A DNA stretch of 64,000 nucleotides from Sphingopyxis sp. LC81. Its GTDB lineage: Bacteria; Pseudomonadota; Alphaproteobacteria; Sphingomonadales; Sphingomonadaceae. Every line of letters begins with the position of its first letter. The stretch's first letter is position 1. The stretch lies in NCBI RefSeq assembly GCF_000756375.1, contig NZ_JNFD01000007.1, forward strand, positions 62,001-126,000, read 5' to 3'. The notes beneath the pieces were generated by a model. It worked only from the letters and a program-made list of their open reading frames with translations, did no database searches and was not told the origin of the DNA. The position numbers and the translations under genes are program-made. This document shows, piece after piece, positions 27,740 to 35,690 of this stretch.

Positions 27740-28210
27740 CTATCCGGGCGTCGAGACTTTCGGTTTGCGTGATGAACTGTGGAGGCTGATGATCTGCCAT
27801 TTGCCGCCGGTCCATTTGAGGACGCTTGTTGCCACACCATCGCGCGCGACGGTCTCGCCGTCCGGAAGGACGATCGTGTAGGAGTAGGTTTCGGTGGCAA
27901 TCGCAAGCTCACCTTCACCGCGCACTGCAACCTTATAGTCCCGAAAAGCGAAAGACTTGAAAGCCTTGAGTTCGGGCGCGAGATGATGGTCGCGATAATG
28001 GACAAAATTTCCCTCGACGCCTCCCGACTCGAATATCTGGGCATCGGGCGCAAACAGCGATTCGACGCCCGACAGGTCGCGGCCCTCGACCGCCTTCTTA
28101 TATTGCGCGAGCGTCGCGGCTGCGGCTTGATAATCCGGGGTCGCGGCCGCGTGGGCGGGAATTGTCACGACCAGGACAAGCCCCATTGCTGCTGCAGTGA
28201 ATCCTCTCAT
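27740..28210 (-). CDS. Exported NTF2-like (SnoaL/DUF4440-type) protein
   Basis: 156 aa with a signal peptide (MRGFTAAAMGLVLVVTIPAH) and an NTF2-like fold: YKKAVEGRDLSGVESLFAPD, HYRDHHLAPELKAFKSFAFR, and VLKWTGGKWQIISLHSSSRK at the end. Such domains bind small ligands or act as accessory factors. ATG 28210 has GGGGAGA upstream. It lies between the copper ATPase and the small Cys-rich genes, on the same strand. A role in copper handling is inferred from context only. Confidence 0.7.
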   Translation of the reverse strand: MRGFTAAAMGLVLVVTIPAHAAATPDYQAAAATLAQYKKAVEGRDLSGVESLFAPDAQIFESGGVEGNFVHYRDHHLAPELKAFKSFAFRDYKVAVRGEGELAIATETYSYTIVLPDGETVARDGVATSVLKWTGGKWQIISLHSSSRKPKVSTPG

Positions 28211-28266
28211 TCTTCGTCTCCCCTTTCTTGAGATCGATGGCAGCCAATGCCTAAACAAAATTCGAA

Positions 28267-30588
28267 TCAGATCTTCACGAACCGCAGGCGCAGCGAATTG
28301 GCGATAACGCTCACCGACGAGAGCGCCATCGCGGCGGCAGCAATGATCGGCGAAAGCAGCAGTCCGAAGACCGGGTAAAGCACGCCCGCCGCCACCGGAA
28401 TGCCCGCGACATTATAGGCAAAGGCGAAAAAGAGATTCTGGCGGATGTTCGTCATCGTCGCGTGGCTGAGGTGCCGCGCCCTTACAATCCCCAGGAGGTC
28501 GCCGCGTAGCAGCGTGACGCCCGCGCTCTCGATCGCCACATCGGTTCCCGAGCCCATCGCGATCCCGACGTCGGCCGCGGCGAGCGCGGGGGCGTCGTTG
28601 ACGCCGTCGCCCGCCATCGCGACAATCCGGCCCTGCTCGCGCAGCCGCTGAACGACAGCACTTTTCTGGTCGGGAAGGACGTCGGCCTCCACGTCGTCGA
28701 TACCGAGGCGGCGCGCGATAGCCTCGGCGGTGACTCGGTTGTCGCCGGTCAGCATGATGACCTTGATTCCAGCTTCACGAAGCGCCGCAAGCGCATCGCC
28801 GGTCGTTTCCTTGACGGGATCGGCGATCGCGATGACGCCGGCCGCCCGGCCATTGACCGCGATGTAGATCGCGGTTGCTCCATCGCCGCGAAGCCGGTCG
28901 GCCGCCTCGGAGAGGGTGCCCAGATCGACATCATATTCCTCGAGGAATCCCGCGTTACCGAGGACGATGGCCTTGTCGTCGACAACTCCCACGATGCCCT
29001 TGCCGACCGGCTGGTCGACTCCCGACGGTTCGACGAGCGCGAGCTTCCGGTCTTCGGCGGCTTTGACGATCGCTGCAGCGAGCGGATGCTCGCTGCTCCG
29101 TTCGAGGCTGGCGGCGATCCGCAGAAGGTCATTCTCCTCGAACCCCTCTCCGACTTCGACCGCGACCACCGAGGGTCTGCCTTCGGTCAGGGTTCCGGTC
29201 TTGTCGACTACCAGTGTGTCGACCTTCTCCATGCGTTCGAGCGCCTCGGCATTTTTGATCAGGACACCCGCCTCTGCGCCGCGTCCGACACCGACCATGA
29301 TGGACATCGGCGTCGCGAGGCCGAGCGCGCACGGGCAGGCGATGATCAACACCGAAACGGCGGCGATCAGACCATAGGCCATGGCGGGCGCCGGGCCGAC
29401 AACCGACCAGATTATGAAAGCGACGACAGCGACGACGATGACACCGGGCACGAACCAGCCCGAGACGGTGTCGGCAAGGCGCTGGATCGGCGCCCGGCTG
29501 CGCTGCGCGTCGGCAACCATCTGGACGATGCGCGCGAGCATCGTATCGCGTCCGACTTTCTCGCTGCGCATGAGCAGACCGCCGGTCTGGTTGATCGTGC
29601 CGCCGATGAGTGCGGCGCCAACATCCTTCGTGACCGGCATCGATTCGCCCGTAACCATCGATTCGTCGACAGTGCCGCGGCCTTCGAGGACGATCCCGTC
29701 GACCGGGACCTTCTCGCCCGGACGAATGCGCAAAATGTCACCCACCGCGACGTCGTCGAGCGCGACCTCTTCGTCGCCCCCGTCGCTGCGGACGCGCCGC
29801 GCGAGCTTGGGTGTCAGGTCGAGAAGGGCCCGGATCGCACCACTTGTCGTCTCGCGGGCCCTGAGTTCGAGGACCTGTCCGAGCAGCACCAGAACCGTGA
29901 TCACGGCAGCAGCCTCGAAATACACTGCCACCGATCCATCGGTAGCGCGGAATGCGGCCGGAAAGATCTGAGGCGCAAGGGCGGCAAACATGCTGTAGCC
30001 CCATGCCACTCCCGTCCCCATTGCGATGAGGGTGAACATGTTGAGGCTCTTGTTGCGGATCGAAAGCCAGGCCCGCTCGAAGAAGGGCCAGCCCGCCCAC
30101 AACACGACAGGGGTTGCGAACAACATCTGGATCAAGTTGCTCGTCTGGCGGCCGACATATTGATGAAGACCCGTCAAATGGCCGCCCATCTCGAGCGCGA
30201 GGACGGGCAATGCCAAAAGAAGCCCGACCCAGAATCGGCGTCGCATGTCGCGATATTCTTCGCTGGGACCATCCGATGCACTCGGCATGACGGGCTCAAG
30301 CGCCATGCCGCAAATCGGACAGCTTCCGGGACCGGCGCGCTGGATTTCGGGATGCATCGGACAGGTCCAGATGGCGCCCTCGGGTGCATCAGCGGTGGCC
30401 TGCTCGCGTTTTTCGGCATAGCGATCGGGATCGGCTTCGAATTTGGCGAGGCAGCCCGCACTGCAAAAATAATGATGTTCGCCGCCGTGCGTGGCAACAT
30501 GCGGCGTGATGGCCGGATCGACCGTCATGCCGCATACCGGATCGGTCGTGCTCCCGCTGCTTTTTTCCGCGCCCTGATGATCGTGCAT
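28267..30588 (-). CDS. Copper-transporting P1B-type ATPase with YHS and HMBD domains
   Basis: 773 aa inner-membrane Cu+ exporter. N-terminus: a YHS domain ([16 protein letters not shown], with [17 protein letters not shown]) and a heavy-metal-binding domain ([20 protein letters not shown]), replacing the usual CxxC ferredoxin-like domains. Then come eight membrane helices, the TGES actuator loop, the IACPCALGL metal site, DKTGT phosphorylation site and [10 protein letters not shown] hinge. ATG 30588 has GGAG upstream; the longer frame is rejected. An ECF-type promoter motif lies about 120 nt upstream (30706-30733). Confidence 0.93.
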   Translation of the reverse strand: MHDHQGAEKSSGSTTDPVCGMTVDPAITPHVATHGGEHHYFCSAGCLAKFEADPDRYAEKREQATADAPEGAIWTCPMHPEIQRAGPGSCPICGMALEPVMPSASDGPSEEYRDMRRRFWVGLLLALPVLALEMGGHLTGLHQYVGRQTSNLIQMLFATPVVLWAGWPFFERAWLSIRNKSLNMFTLIAMGTGVAWGYSMFAALAPQIFPAAFRATDGSVAVYFEAAAVITVLVLLGQVLELRARETTSGAIRALLDLTPKLARRVRSDGGDEEVALDDVAVGDILRIRPGEKVPVDGIVLEGRGTVDESMVTGESMPVTKDVGAALIGGTINQTGGLLMRSEKVGRDTMLARIVQMVADAQRSRAPIQRLADTVSGWFVPGVIVVAVVAFIIWSVVGPAPAMAYGLIAAVSVLIIACPCALGLATPMSIMVGVGRGAEAGVLIKNAEALERMEKVDTLVVDKTGTLTEGRPSVVAVEVGEGFEENDLLRIAASLERSSEHPLAAAIVKAAEDRKLALVEPSGVDQPVGKGIVGVVDDKAIVLGNAGFLEEYDVDLGTLSEAADRLRGDGATAIYIAVNGRAAGVIAIADPVKETTGDALAALREAGIKVIMLTGDNRVTAEAIARRLGIDDVEADVLPDQKSAVVQRLREQGRIVAMAGDGVNDAPALAAADVGIAMGSGTDVAIESAGVTLLRGDLLGIVRARHLSHATMTNIRQNLFFAFAYNVAGIPVAAGVLYPVFGLLLSPIIAAAAMALSSVSVIANSLRLRFVKI

Positions 30589-30705
30589 CGTCGCCGCTCC
30601 TGTCCACATCGGATGCCCGCATGATGGCGGGGCCGTCCAAACGCCGCAGGTCGAATACGCCGCTGGCATCCTTCCTGACGATTCCAGAATGTAACCGCTC
30701 CTATC

Positions 30706-30733
30706 GATACGCAAGAAAGGGGGTCATCCCTCG
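30706..30733 (-). promoter_or_regulatory. ECF-type promoter motif upstream of the copper ATPase
   Basis: Minus-strand CGAGGGA (30733-30727), 14 bp, GCGTATC (30712-30706). Same elements and spacing as the sites upstream of copC, copA, the sigma operon and the TonB receptor at 47497, with one mismatch at the first base of the -35. It would give a leader of about 110 nt to the ATPase ATG at 30588. Confidence 0.6.
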
Positions 30734-30954
30734 GATTTTCTTTGCCCCGTGCGACTAGGCTTGCTGCCGGGCGCGATTGCCTGCCATGGCGGACATGCTG
30801 CGCAAATTGCCGGAACCTTCCAGGTCGTGTCGACGACGAGGATCAATCGATAGGCCGGATGGCTTTCGAGGCAACTGCACGCGCTGTGCCATTCGTGCGA
30901 CGCAGTGGGTCTCGAGCATGTTTGACCGAGCCAGCCGACGGTGTCGACAGTCAA
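30724..30954 (-). CDS. Possible small Cys-rich ORF after copD
   Basis: 76 codons from a TTG that overlaps the copD stop (TTGA). The product has SACSCLES and ICAACPPWQAIAPGSK, four cysteines in two pairs, and no signal peptide. No ribosome site is evident beyond possible coupling to copD, and its 3' end overlaps the ATPase promoter motif. It fills most of the 362-bp gap between copD and the ATPase. It may be chance; I do not recognise it. Confidence 0.25.
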   Translation of the reverse strand: MTVDTVGWLGQTCSRPTASHEWHSACSCLESHPAYRLILVVDTTWKVPAICAACPPWQAIAPGSKPSRTGQRKSEG

Positions 30955-31919
30955 ACCATGTCGGTGCCGACGAACGGCTCGAGCGTGCCGAACCAGGCAA
31001 CCAAAGCGAGTATGGCGAGCGCGGCCGACGCTTCGATGATCAGGCTCTTGCGCATCGCCGCGAGTGCCACTCCGGGATCAGTTTCGAGCCGCTCGGCATC
31101 CGCTCCCGGAACGGCGGCCGCGAGCGCAGGTGTCAGCCGCCAGCGGTTCGCCGCCGCGAGCACAAGCATCAATGCGAATAGCGCGAGCTTGGCGAGGAGC
31201 AATTGTCCATAGGGCGAACCGAGCGATCGTCCGAGATTTTCAGCGCCGATGATCATCTGGCTGTTGATGAGGCCGGTCGCGGCGATAACAAGGACGCAGA
31301 TTGTCCCGACGCGAGCGAATTGATCGAGACTCCGCGCCGCGATCCGGATCCCATCCGGCGTTTCACCGATGTATTTGGGCGAGATCAGCAGCAGGAAAGA
31401 GCCGATCGCGCCAAGCCAGACTGCGGCGGCGATGAGATGCAATATATCGCTGACCCTGTGGACGGTGCCTGCACCGCCTTCGGTTGCACCCGCGTGGCCG
31501 GCCCATACGAGAGTCGCAACGGCCACCGAGCCGGCAAGGGCGAGTGTGGCGGCTGCAGCTGTCGGCCAGCGTATCAGCCAGATCGCGGCCGCCAGCGCGA
31601 GCAGGAGCGCCGCGCTCCGATAGATCCAGGCCGTCCCGACGTCGGTCTCGCGAACAAGATCCAGAAAGGGCTGAAGCTCCAGGGAAAGGAGTCCCACGCC
31701 CTGCATCGACGCCGCGAGCACGCCCATTCCGAGGATGGAGACGAGCAGCCCGATGGTGCAGAGCCATCGTTCTGCGCGCCAGATCGCGGCGATCATCGGC
31801 TGCAGACCAAGACGTTCGCTTCGTGTCAATGCATAGAGCGGAAACGCCGCAAGGCCGGCGATGAGCATCAGGTCCGCGTAAAGCGCGAACCTGATACCGA
31901 TCAGGACGGGGTCGCCCAC
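30951..31919 (-). CDS. copD: Copper-resistance inner-membrane protein CopD
   Basis: 322 aa polytopic protein with about eight membrane helices and conserved CopD features: the N-terminal RFALYADLMLIAGLAAFPLY, the central HRVSDILHLIAAAVWLGAIG with two His, and a C-terminal transmembrane hairpin. CopD works with periplasmic CopC and is thought to move copper across the inner membrane. It begins 4 nt after the copC stop. Confidence 0.88.
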   Translation of the reverse strand: MGDPVLIGIRFALYADLMLIAGLAAFPLYALTRSERLGLQPMIAAIWRAERWLCTIGLLVSILGMGVLAASMQGVGLLSLELQPFLDLVRETDVGTAWIYRSAALLLALAAAIWLIRWPTAAAATLALAGSVAVATLVWAGHAGATEGGAGTVHRVSDILHLIAAAVWLGAIGSFLLLISPKYIGETPDGIRIAARSLDQFARVGTICVLVIAATGLINSQMIIGAENLGRSLGSPYGQLLLAKLALFALMLVLAAANRWRLTPALAAAVPGADAERLETDPGVALAAMRKSLIIEASAALAILALVAWFGTLEPFVGTDMV

Positions 31920-31923
31920 CGTC

Positions 31924-32307
31924 TTACTTGACGGTGAAGCTGAATTCGCTGCCCATACGGTGGGTGTCCGCGCCCGCCGCCGACCATTTGACCTTGTAGG
32001 TCCCGGGAGTCAGCGGTCGCTTGAGCATCAGCATCGCCGACTTGCCCTCCTTACCCATCATCGACGAGAAAGGCACCTTCATCGGTGCATGATTGGCCAT
32101 GCCGGGCATCCCGGTCATGACGAGCTCGGTCTTGAGGGTCGAGGCGACGATCTTCTCGTTGAACTGGAGATTGATCGACGTCACTTTCGAGACGGTCGAG
32201 TTGGCCGCCGGCGTCGAGCCGACGAGCTTGGTGTGCGCGTTCGCTGCCGCCGGCGAGAGCGCCAGGACAAGAGCCGCTGCTGCAGAGGGGAGAAGTGACT
32301 TAAGCAT
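31924..32307 (-). CDS. copC: Periplasmic copper-binding protein CopC
   Basis: 127 aa. The signal peptide is cleaved before His25 (ANA-HTKLVGS), so the mature protein starts with the N-terminal His that forms part of the Cu(II) site in CopC. A Met-rich loop MTGMPGMANHAPMKVPFSSM fits a Cu(I) site, and a later His in AGADTHRMGSEF completes the family pattern. ATG 32307 has GGAGG 6-8 nt upstream. First gene of the minus-strand copper operon, behind an ECF-type promoter at 32338-32365. Confidence 0.93.
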   Translation of the reverse strand: MLKSLLPSAAAALVLALSPAAANAHTKLVGSTPAANSTVSKVTSINLQFNEKIVASTLKTELVMTGMPGMANHAPMKVPFSSMMGKEGKSAMLMLKRPLTPGTYKVKWSAAGADTHRMGSEFSFTVK

Positions 32308-32329
32308 GAGGACCTCCAATTGCGTACCT

Positions 32330-32349
32330 GTCCTGCTAATACGCAGGAC
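32330..32349. repeat. Inverted repeat over the copC -10 region
   Basis: GTCCTGC-taatac-GCAGGAC: perfect 7-bp arms around a 6-bp loop. It covers the -10 element of the copC promoter, so it could be an operator or a short hairpin at the start of the copC transcript. Confidence 0.5.
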
Positions 32350-32365
32350 GTCGGCATAGCCCTCA
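32338..32365 (-). promoter_or_regulatory. ECF-type promoter motif of copC
   Basis: Minus-strand TGAGGGC (32365-32359), 14 bp, GCGTATT (32344-32338). It matches the plus-strand motifs of the sigma operon and copA base for base except the last position of each element. Start of transcription is predicted near 32332, about 25 nt before the copC ATG. Confidence 0.7.
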
Positions 32366-32384
32366 AATATTCTGGTGGAATATT
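32366..32384. repeat. Inverted repeat centred between the divergent promoters
   Basis: AATATTC-tggtg-GAATATT: perfect 7-bp arms. It lies exactly between the -35 of the copC promoter (ends 32365) and the -35 of the sigma-operon promoter (starts 32391). AT-rich and symmetric, it could be a binding site for a second regulator acting on both promoters. Confidence 0.45.
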
Positions 32385-32390
32385 CCGGCG

Positions 32391-32418
32391 TGAGGGGTGA
32401 AGCCCTTCGGCGCGTATG
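32391..32418 (+). promoter_or_regulatory. ECF-type promoter motif of the anti-sigma/sensor/sigma operon
   Basis: TGAGGGG (32391-32397), 14 bp, GCGTATG (32412-32418). Identical in both elements and spacing to the copA upstream site. Located 33 nt before the anti-sigma ATG, so the sigma factor probably autoregulates its own operon. Confidence 0.7.
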
Positions 32419-32450
32419 TACAATGATGGAAAGGTTTGAAGAGACGACAG

Positions 32451-32717
32451 ATGGATAAGGAGCTTCGCATTTTGAACAGGATCGATCTGCCCGCGGCGCT
32501 CGACGCGCTCGACGATCGCATCATGGGCGCCTTGGTCATCCGCCGGCGCGAAGCGGTGGCGACGCGCCGCCTGATGGCGCTAGCAGCCTTCGTTTCGCTC
32601 GGCGGCGGTATTGTTGCCGGGAGCGCAATCTCGCAGCCTGCCGTTGCGGCGAGTCCGCTTGCTCCCTTCGGCCCGCCGAGTGCGCTTGCGCCTTCGACTT
32701 TGTTGGACGTGCGGTAA
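32451..32717 (+). CDS. Putative membrane anti-sigma factor (CnrY-like)
   Basis: 88 aa: a cytoplasmic N-terminal segment of about 45 residues (DKELRILNRIDLPAALDALD), one hydrophobic helix (about 41-61) and a short Pro/Ala-rich periplasmic tail. Size, topology and position directly before a CnrX-type sensor and an ECF sigma factor match CnrY/NccY, the anti-sigma factor that holds CnrH at the membrane. Sequence similarity to CnrY cannot be shown by eye, so the call rests on topology and synteny. ATG 32451 fits; its stop overlaps the next ATG by one base. Confidence 0.65.
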   Translation: MDKELRILNRIDLPAALDALDDRIMGALVIRRREAVATRRLMALAAFVSLGGGIVAGSAISQPAVAASPLAPFGPPSALAPSTLLDVR

Positions 32718-33154
32718 TGGCATCTCGCCGCCTTCTTCTCATCGGGCTCATAGCCTTCGCTGCTGCGATCGCTGGTGTCTTCGTCGGGCGCACTGTGGCG
32801 GACGCGCCGAAAGCGAACGAGACCGAACTGCACGCGCTTCTCCACGGACAGCTCGATCTGACCGCAGAGCAGGAAATGAGGATCGAACAGATCGAAGCCG
32901 ATTTTGCGAGCCGCCGCCGGGCGCTCGAGCTCGAGATGCGCGCCGCCAATGTCAGGCTCGCGCAGGCGATCGAGGCCGAGCATGGCTACGGGCCGCAGGT
33001 TACCAAGGCGATCGACGAAACCCACGAAGTCATGGGCGAGCTGCAAAAGGAAACGCTTAAGCATCTATTCGCGATGCGCGGGGTGCTGAGCCCCGAACAG
33101 GCGGAGATGTTCGACAAGAGCGTGGTCAAGGCGCTGACCGCCGATGCGCAGTGA
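32717..33154 (+). CDS. CnrX-type periplasmic heavy-metal sensor
   Basis: 145 aa with one N-terminal membrane anchor (about 6-24) and a helical periplasmic domain of the metal-sensor/CpxP-like superfamily. His39, His43, Glu60, His116 and Met120 keep exactly the spacing of the CnrX ligands His42, His46, Glu63, His119 and Met123 (a constant shift of three), which bind Ni/Co in Cupriavidus CnrX. It would sense periplasmic metal and release the sigma factor through the anti-sigma protein. It overlaps the genes on both sides. The physiological metal here could be copper, given the neighbours. Confidence 0.85.
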   Translation: MASRRLLLIGLIAFAAAIAGVFVGRTVADAPKANETELHALLHGQLDLTAEQEMRIEQIEADFASRRRALELEMRAANVRLAQAIEAEHGYGPQVTKAIDETHEVMGELQKETLKHLFAMRGVLSPEQAEMFDKSVVKALTADAQ

Positions 33155-33735
33155 GCGCCGACCTATCGCAATGTAGCGATCAGGAATTGGCGGCCTTTGC
33201 GCGCGTGCATCGCGAGGATGCATATCGCGAGCTGCTGCGCCGATACAAAACGAGCGTCTACAGGCTCATCGTCAAGCAAATCGGAGATGCCGACGAAGCG
33301 ATGGACCTGACGCAGGAAAGCTTCGTCGCAGGCTTTTCTGCCCTCGACCGCTATGATGGCGAACGTCCTTTCCGCACTTGGATCGCGCGCATCGCGCTCA
33401 ACAAGTGTCGCGATTGGGCGCGCCGTCGAAAAGTGCGTGCATTTTTTTCTCGCGCGCTCCCACTCGAGAGTGCGCACCAGGTAGCCAGCGATGGCCCTGC
33501 ACCCGACTCCGAGGCGACCGACAAGCGAGAGCTTGCGCGGGTTCGCGGCGCGATCGACCAGCTGCCGCAAAATTTGCGCGAAGTCCTGATCCTGCGCGGC
33601 GTCGACGAGGTCAGCCAAGCCGAAACTGCGGAGATTTTGCGGGTCAGCGAGAAGACGGTTGAGACACGTCTTTATCGTGCGCGCGCCCGGCTCAAGGAAT
33701 TGCTCGCGGGAACATCCGCAAGAGCACGGGGTTGA
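33151..33735 (+). CDS. ECF sigma factor (CnrH-like)
   Basis: 194 aa RNA polymerase sigma factor of the ECF group. Region 2: YKTSVYRLIVKQIGDADEAM, DLTQESFVAGFSALDRYDGE, with the -10-recognising RPFRTWIARIALNKCRDWAR. Region 4: LPQNLREVLILRGVDEVSQA and ILRVSEKTVETRLYRARARL. The start is a GTG (33151) overlapping the sensor stop. Gene order anti-sigma/sensor/sigma equals cnrYXH. Predicted to recognise the GAGGG-N15-GCGTAT sites in this window. Confidence 0.88.
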   Translation: MSADLSQCSDQELAAFARVHREDAYRELLRRYKTSVYRLIVKQIGDADEAMDLTQESFVAGFSALDRYDGERPFRTWIARIALNKCRDWARRRKVRAFFSRALPLESAHQVASDGPAPDSEATDKRELARVRGAIDQLPQNLREVLILRGVDEVSQAETAEILRVSEKTVETRLYRARARLKELLAGTSARARG

Positions 33736-33786
33736 CGTATCGACTGCTGGTTCTGTCGGCCGGTCCTTATTTCATGGCAATTTTAT

Positions 33787-33814
33787 TGAGGGGCGGCCGT
33801 CTCGCCTGCGTATG
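33787..33814 (+). promoter_or_regulatory. ECF-type promoter motif of copA
   Basis: TGAGGGG (33787-33793), 14 bp, GCGTATG (33808-33814), 34 nt before the copA ATG. Both elements are identical to those upstream of the sigma operon, while the 14-bp spacer differs completely, which argues for selection on the two boxes rather than duplication. Confidence 0.7.
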
Positions 33815-33848
33815 GCTTTAGGAACAGTCAGTAACGGTCGGAAAGAAT

Positions 33849-35690
33849 ATGCAGATGGAAAGGCGTCGGTTCGTCAGTGGAGCTTTGGGCGGGGGTGCTG
33901 CCGCAGCGATGGCGGCATGGTTCCCGGCCTGGGCGCAGCCGGTGTCGTCCGGCATCACCGCGCCGCTTCCAACCGTATCCGGTAACGACATCACGCTGCG
34001 CATCGCGCGCCAGACGATGCGCATTGACGGCAAGATCAGCCGCGCGATCGGCATCAACGGCACCGTGCCGGCGCCGCTCGTCCGGCTGAAGGAAGGGCAG
34101 ACAGCGCGCCTGACGGTCGTCAACGATCTCGACGAGGACAGTTCGATCCACTGGCACGGCCTGATCCTGCCGTTCCAGATGGACGGCGTGCCCGGGGTCA
34201 GCTTTCCCGGCATCAAGCCGCGCTCGAAGTTTGTCTACGAATTCCCGGTCGTTCAGTCGGGGACCTATTGGTATCACAGCCATTCGGGGCTTCAGGAGCA
34301 GCTTGGCCATTACGGGCCGATCGTCATCGATCCGGCGGGTGCCGACCCGATCGGTTATGATCGGGAGCATGTCGTCGTCCTGTCCGACCACAGCCAATTG
34401 TCGCCCGAGGCGATCTTCCGAAAGCTCAAGGTCAATCCCGGCCATTTCAACATGCAGCGCCAGACACTGTCGGGCCTGCTTGCCGGTAAGGACCAGCCGC
34501 TCAAGGAGCGGATCGATTGGGGCAAGATGCGGATGGATCCCACCGACGTCGCCGACGTCAACGGCTCGACCTACACCTTCCTCGTCAACGGCCACGGCCC
34601 GCGCGACAATTGGACCGCGCTCTTCAGCCCGGGTGAGCGCGTGCGGCTGCGTATCGTCAATGCGTCGGCAATGACGATCTTCAACGTCCGCATCCCGGGG
34701 CTCCGAATGACCGTCGTGCAGGCCGACGGGCTCAATGTCGTGCCGACCGAGATCGACGAGTTCCAGATTGCCGTCGCTGAAACCTACGACGTCATCGTCA
34801 CCCCGGTCGAGGATCGTGCTTATACGCTCGTTGCAGAGGCCAATGACCGCTCGGGCATGGGGCGCGCGACGCTCGCGCCGCGCGCCGGGATGGTCGCCGA
34901 GGTGCCGCCGCTACGCGAACGGCCGCTCGCGACGATGAAGGACATGGGCATGGGTGACATGTCGGGTGGCTCGATGGCGGGAATGGACCATTCTGGCGGC
35001 GGCGACGCGGGCGCGATGCCGATGCCTGCTGGCGATCCTTCCTGTCCTCCCGAACATGCCAAGATGGGGCATTGCACGCCTGCCGGCGAGAGCGATGCGA
35101 TGGCGGGCATGGATCATGGATCGGGCGGCATGCAGCACAGCATGCGCGACTTCAGTGTCGCCCCACAGGTCAAGCGCGATCCCAGCGTCCAGACGATCTC
35201 GCCGATGCCGATGGATCGCATGGGCGAGCCGGGGCAGGGTCTCGAGAATGTCGGGCACAAGGTTCTGACCTATCACGATCTGGTGGCGCTCGAACGCAAT
35301 CCCGACGTGCGCGCCGCCTCGCGCTCGCTCGACATCCATCTCACCGGCAACATGGAGCGCTTCATGTGGTCGTTCGACGGGGTGAAGATGTCCGACCATC
35401 ACGAACCGATCCCCTTTATCGAGGGCGAGCGCGTGCGGATCAACCTCATCAACGATTCGATGATGAGCCACCCGATCCATCTGCACGGCCATTTCTTCGA
35501 GCTGGTGACGGGGAAGGGCGATCGCTCGCCGCGCAAGCATACGGTGCTCGTCCAGCCGGGCGGGACCGCGAGCTTCGATTTCACCGCCGACGCGCTCGGC
35601 GACTGGGCGTTCCATTGCCATCTTCTCTATCATATGCACGCCGGGATGATGCGCGTTGTCAGCGTCCGTCCGAAGGGAGACAGCGAATGA
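33849..35690 (+). CDS. copA: Multicopper oxidase CopA (periplasmic copper resistance)
   Basis: 613 aa, Tat-exported (RRRFVSGALGGGAAAAMAAW). The four copper-ligand blocks are intact: HWHG, WYHSHSG, HPIHLHGH and HCHLLYHMHAGM. A Met/His-rich insert at about 360-430 (MGMGDMSGGSMAGMDHSGG) includes the 13-residue motif CPPEHAKMGHCTP at residues 399-411. CopA oxidises Cu(I) to less toxic Cu(II) and binds copper. ATG 33849; its stop overlaps the copB start. Driven by the ECF-type promoter at 33787. Confidence 0.95.
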   Translation: MQMERRRFVSGALGGGAAAAMAAWFPAWAQPVSSGITAPLPTVSGNDITLRIARQTMRIDGKISRAIGINGTVPAPLVRLKEGQTARLTVVNDLDEDSSIHWHGLILPFQMDGVPGVSFPGIKPRSKFVYEFPVVQSGTYWYHSHSGLQEQLGHYGPIVIDPAGADPIGYDREHVVVLSDHSQLSPEAIFRKLKVNPGHFNMQRQTLSGLLAGKDQPLKERIDWGKMRMDPTDVADVNGSTYTFLVNGHGPRDNWTALFSPGERVRLRIVNASAMTIFNVRIPGLRMTVVQADGLNVVPTEIDEFQIAVAETYDVIVTPVEDRAYTLVAEANDRSGMGRATLAPRAGMVAEVPPLRERPLATMKDMGMGDMSGGSMAGMDHSGGGDAGAMPMPAGDPSCPPEHAKMGHCTPAGESDAMAGMDHGSGGMQHSMRDFSVAPQVKRDPSVQTISPMPMDRMGEPGQGLENVGHKVLTYHDLVALERNPDVRAASRSLDIHLTGNMERFMWSFDGVKMSDHHEPIPFIEGERVRINLINDSMMSHPIHLHGHFFELVTGKGDRSPRKHTVLVQPGGTASFDFTADALGDWAFHCHLLYHMHAGMMRVVSVRPKGDSE

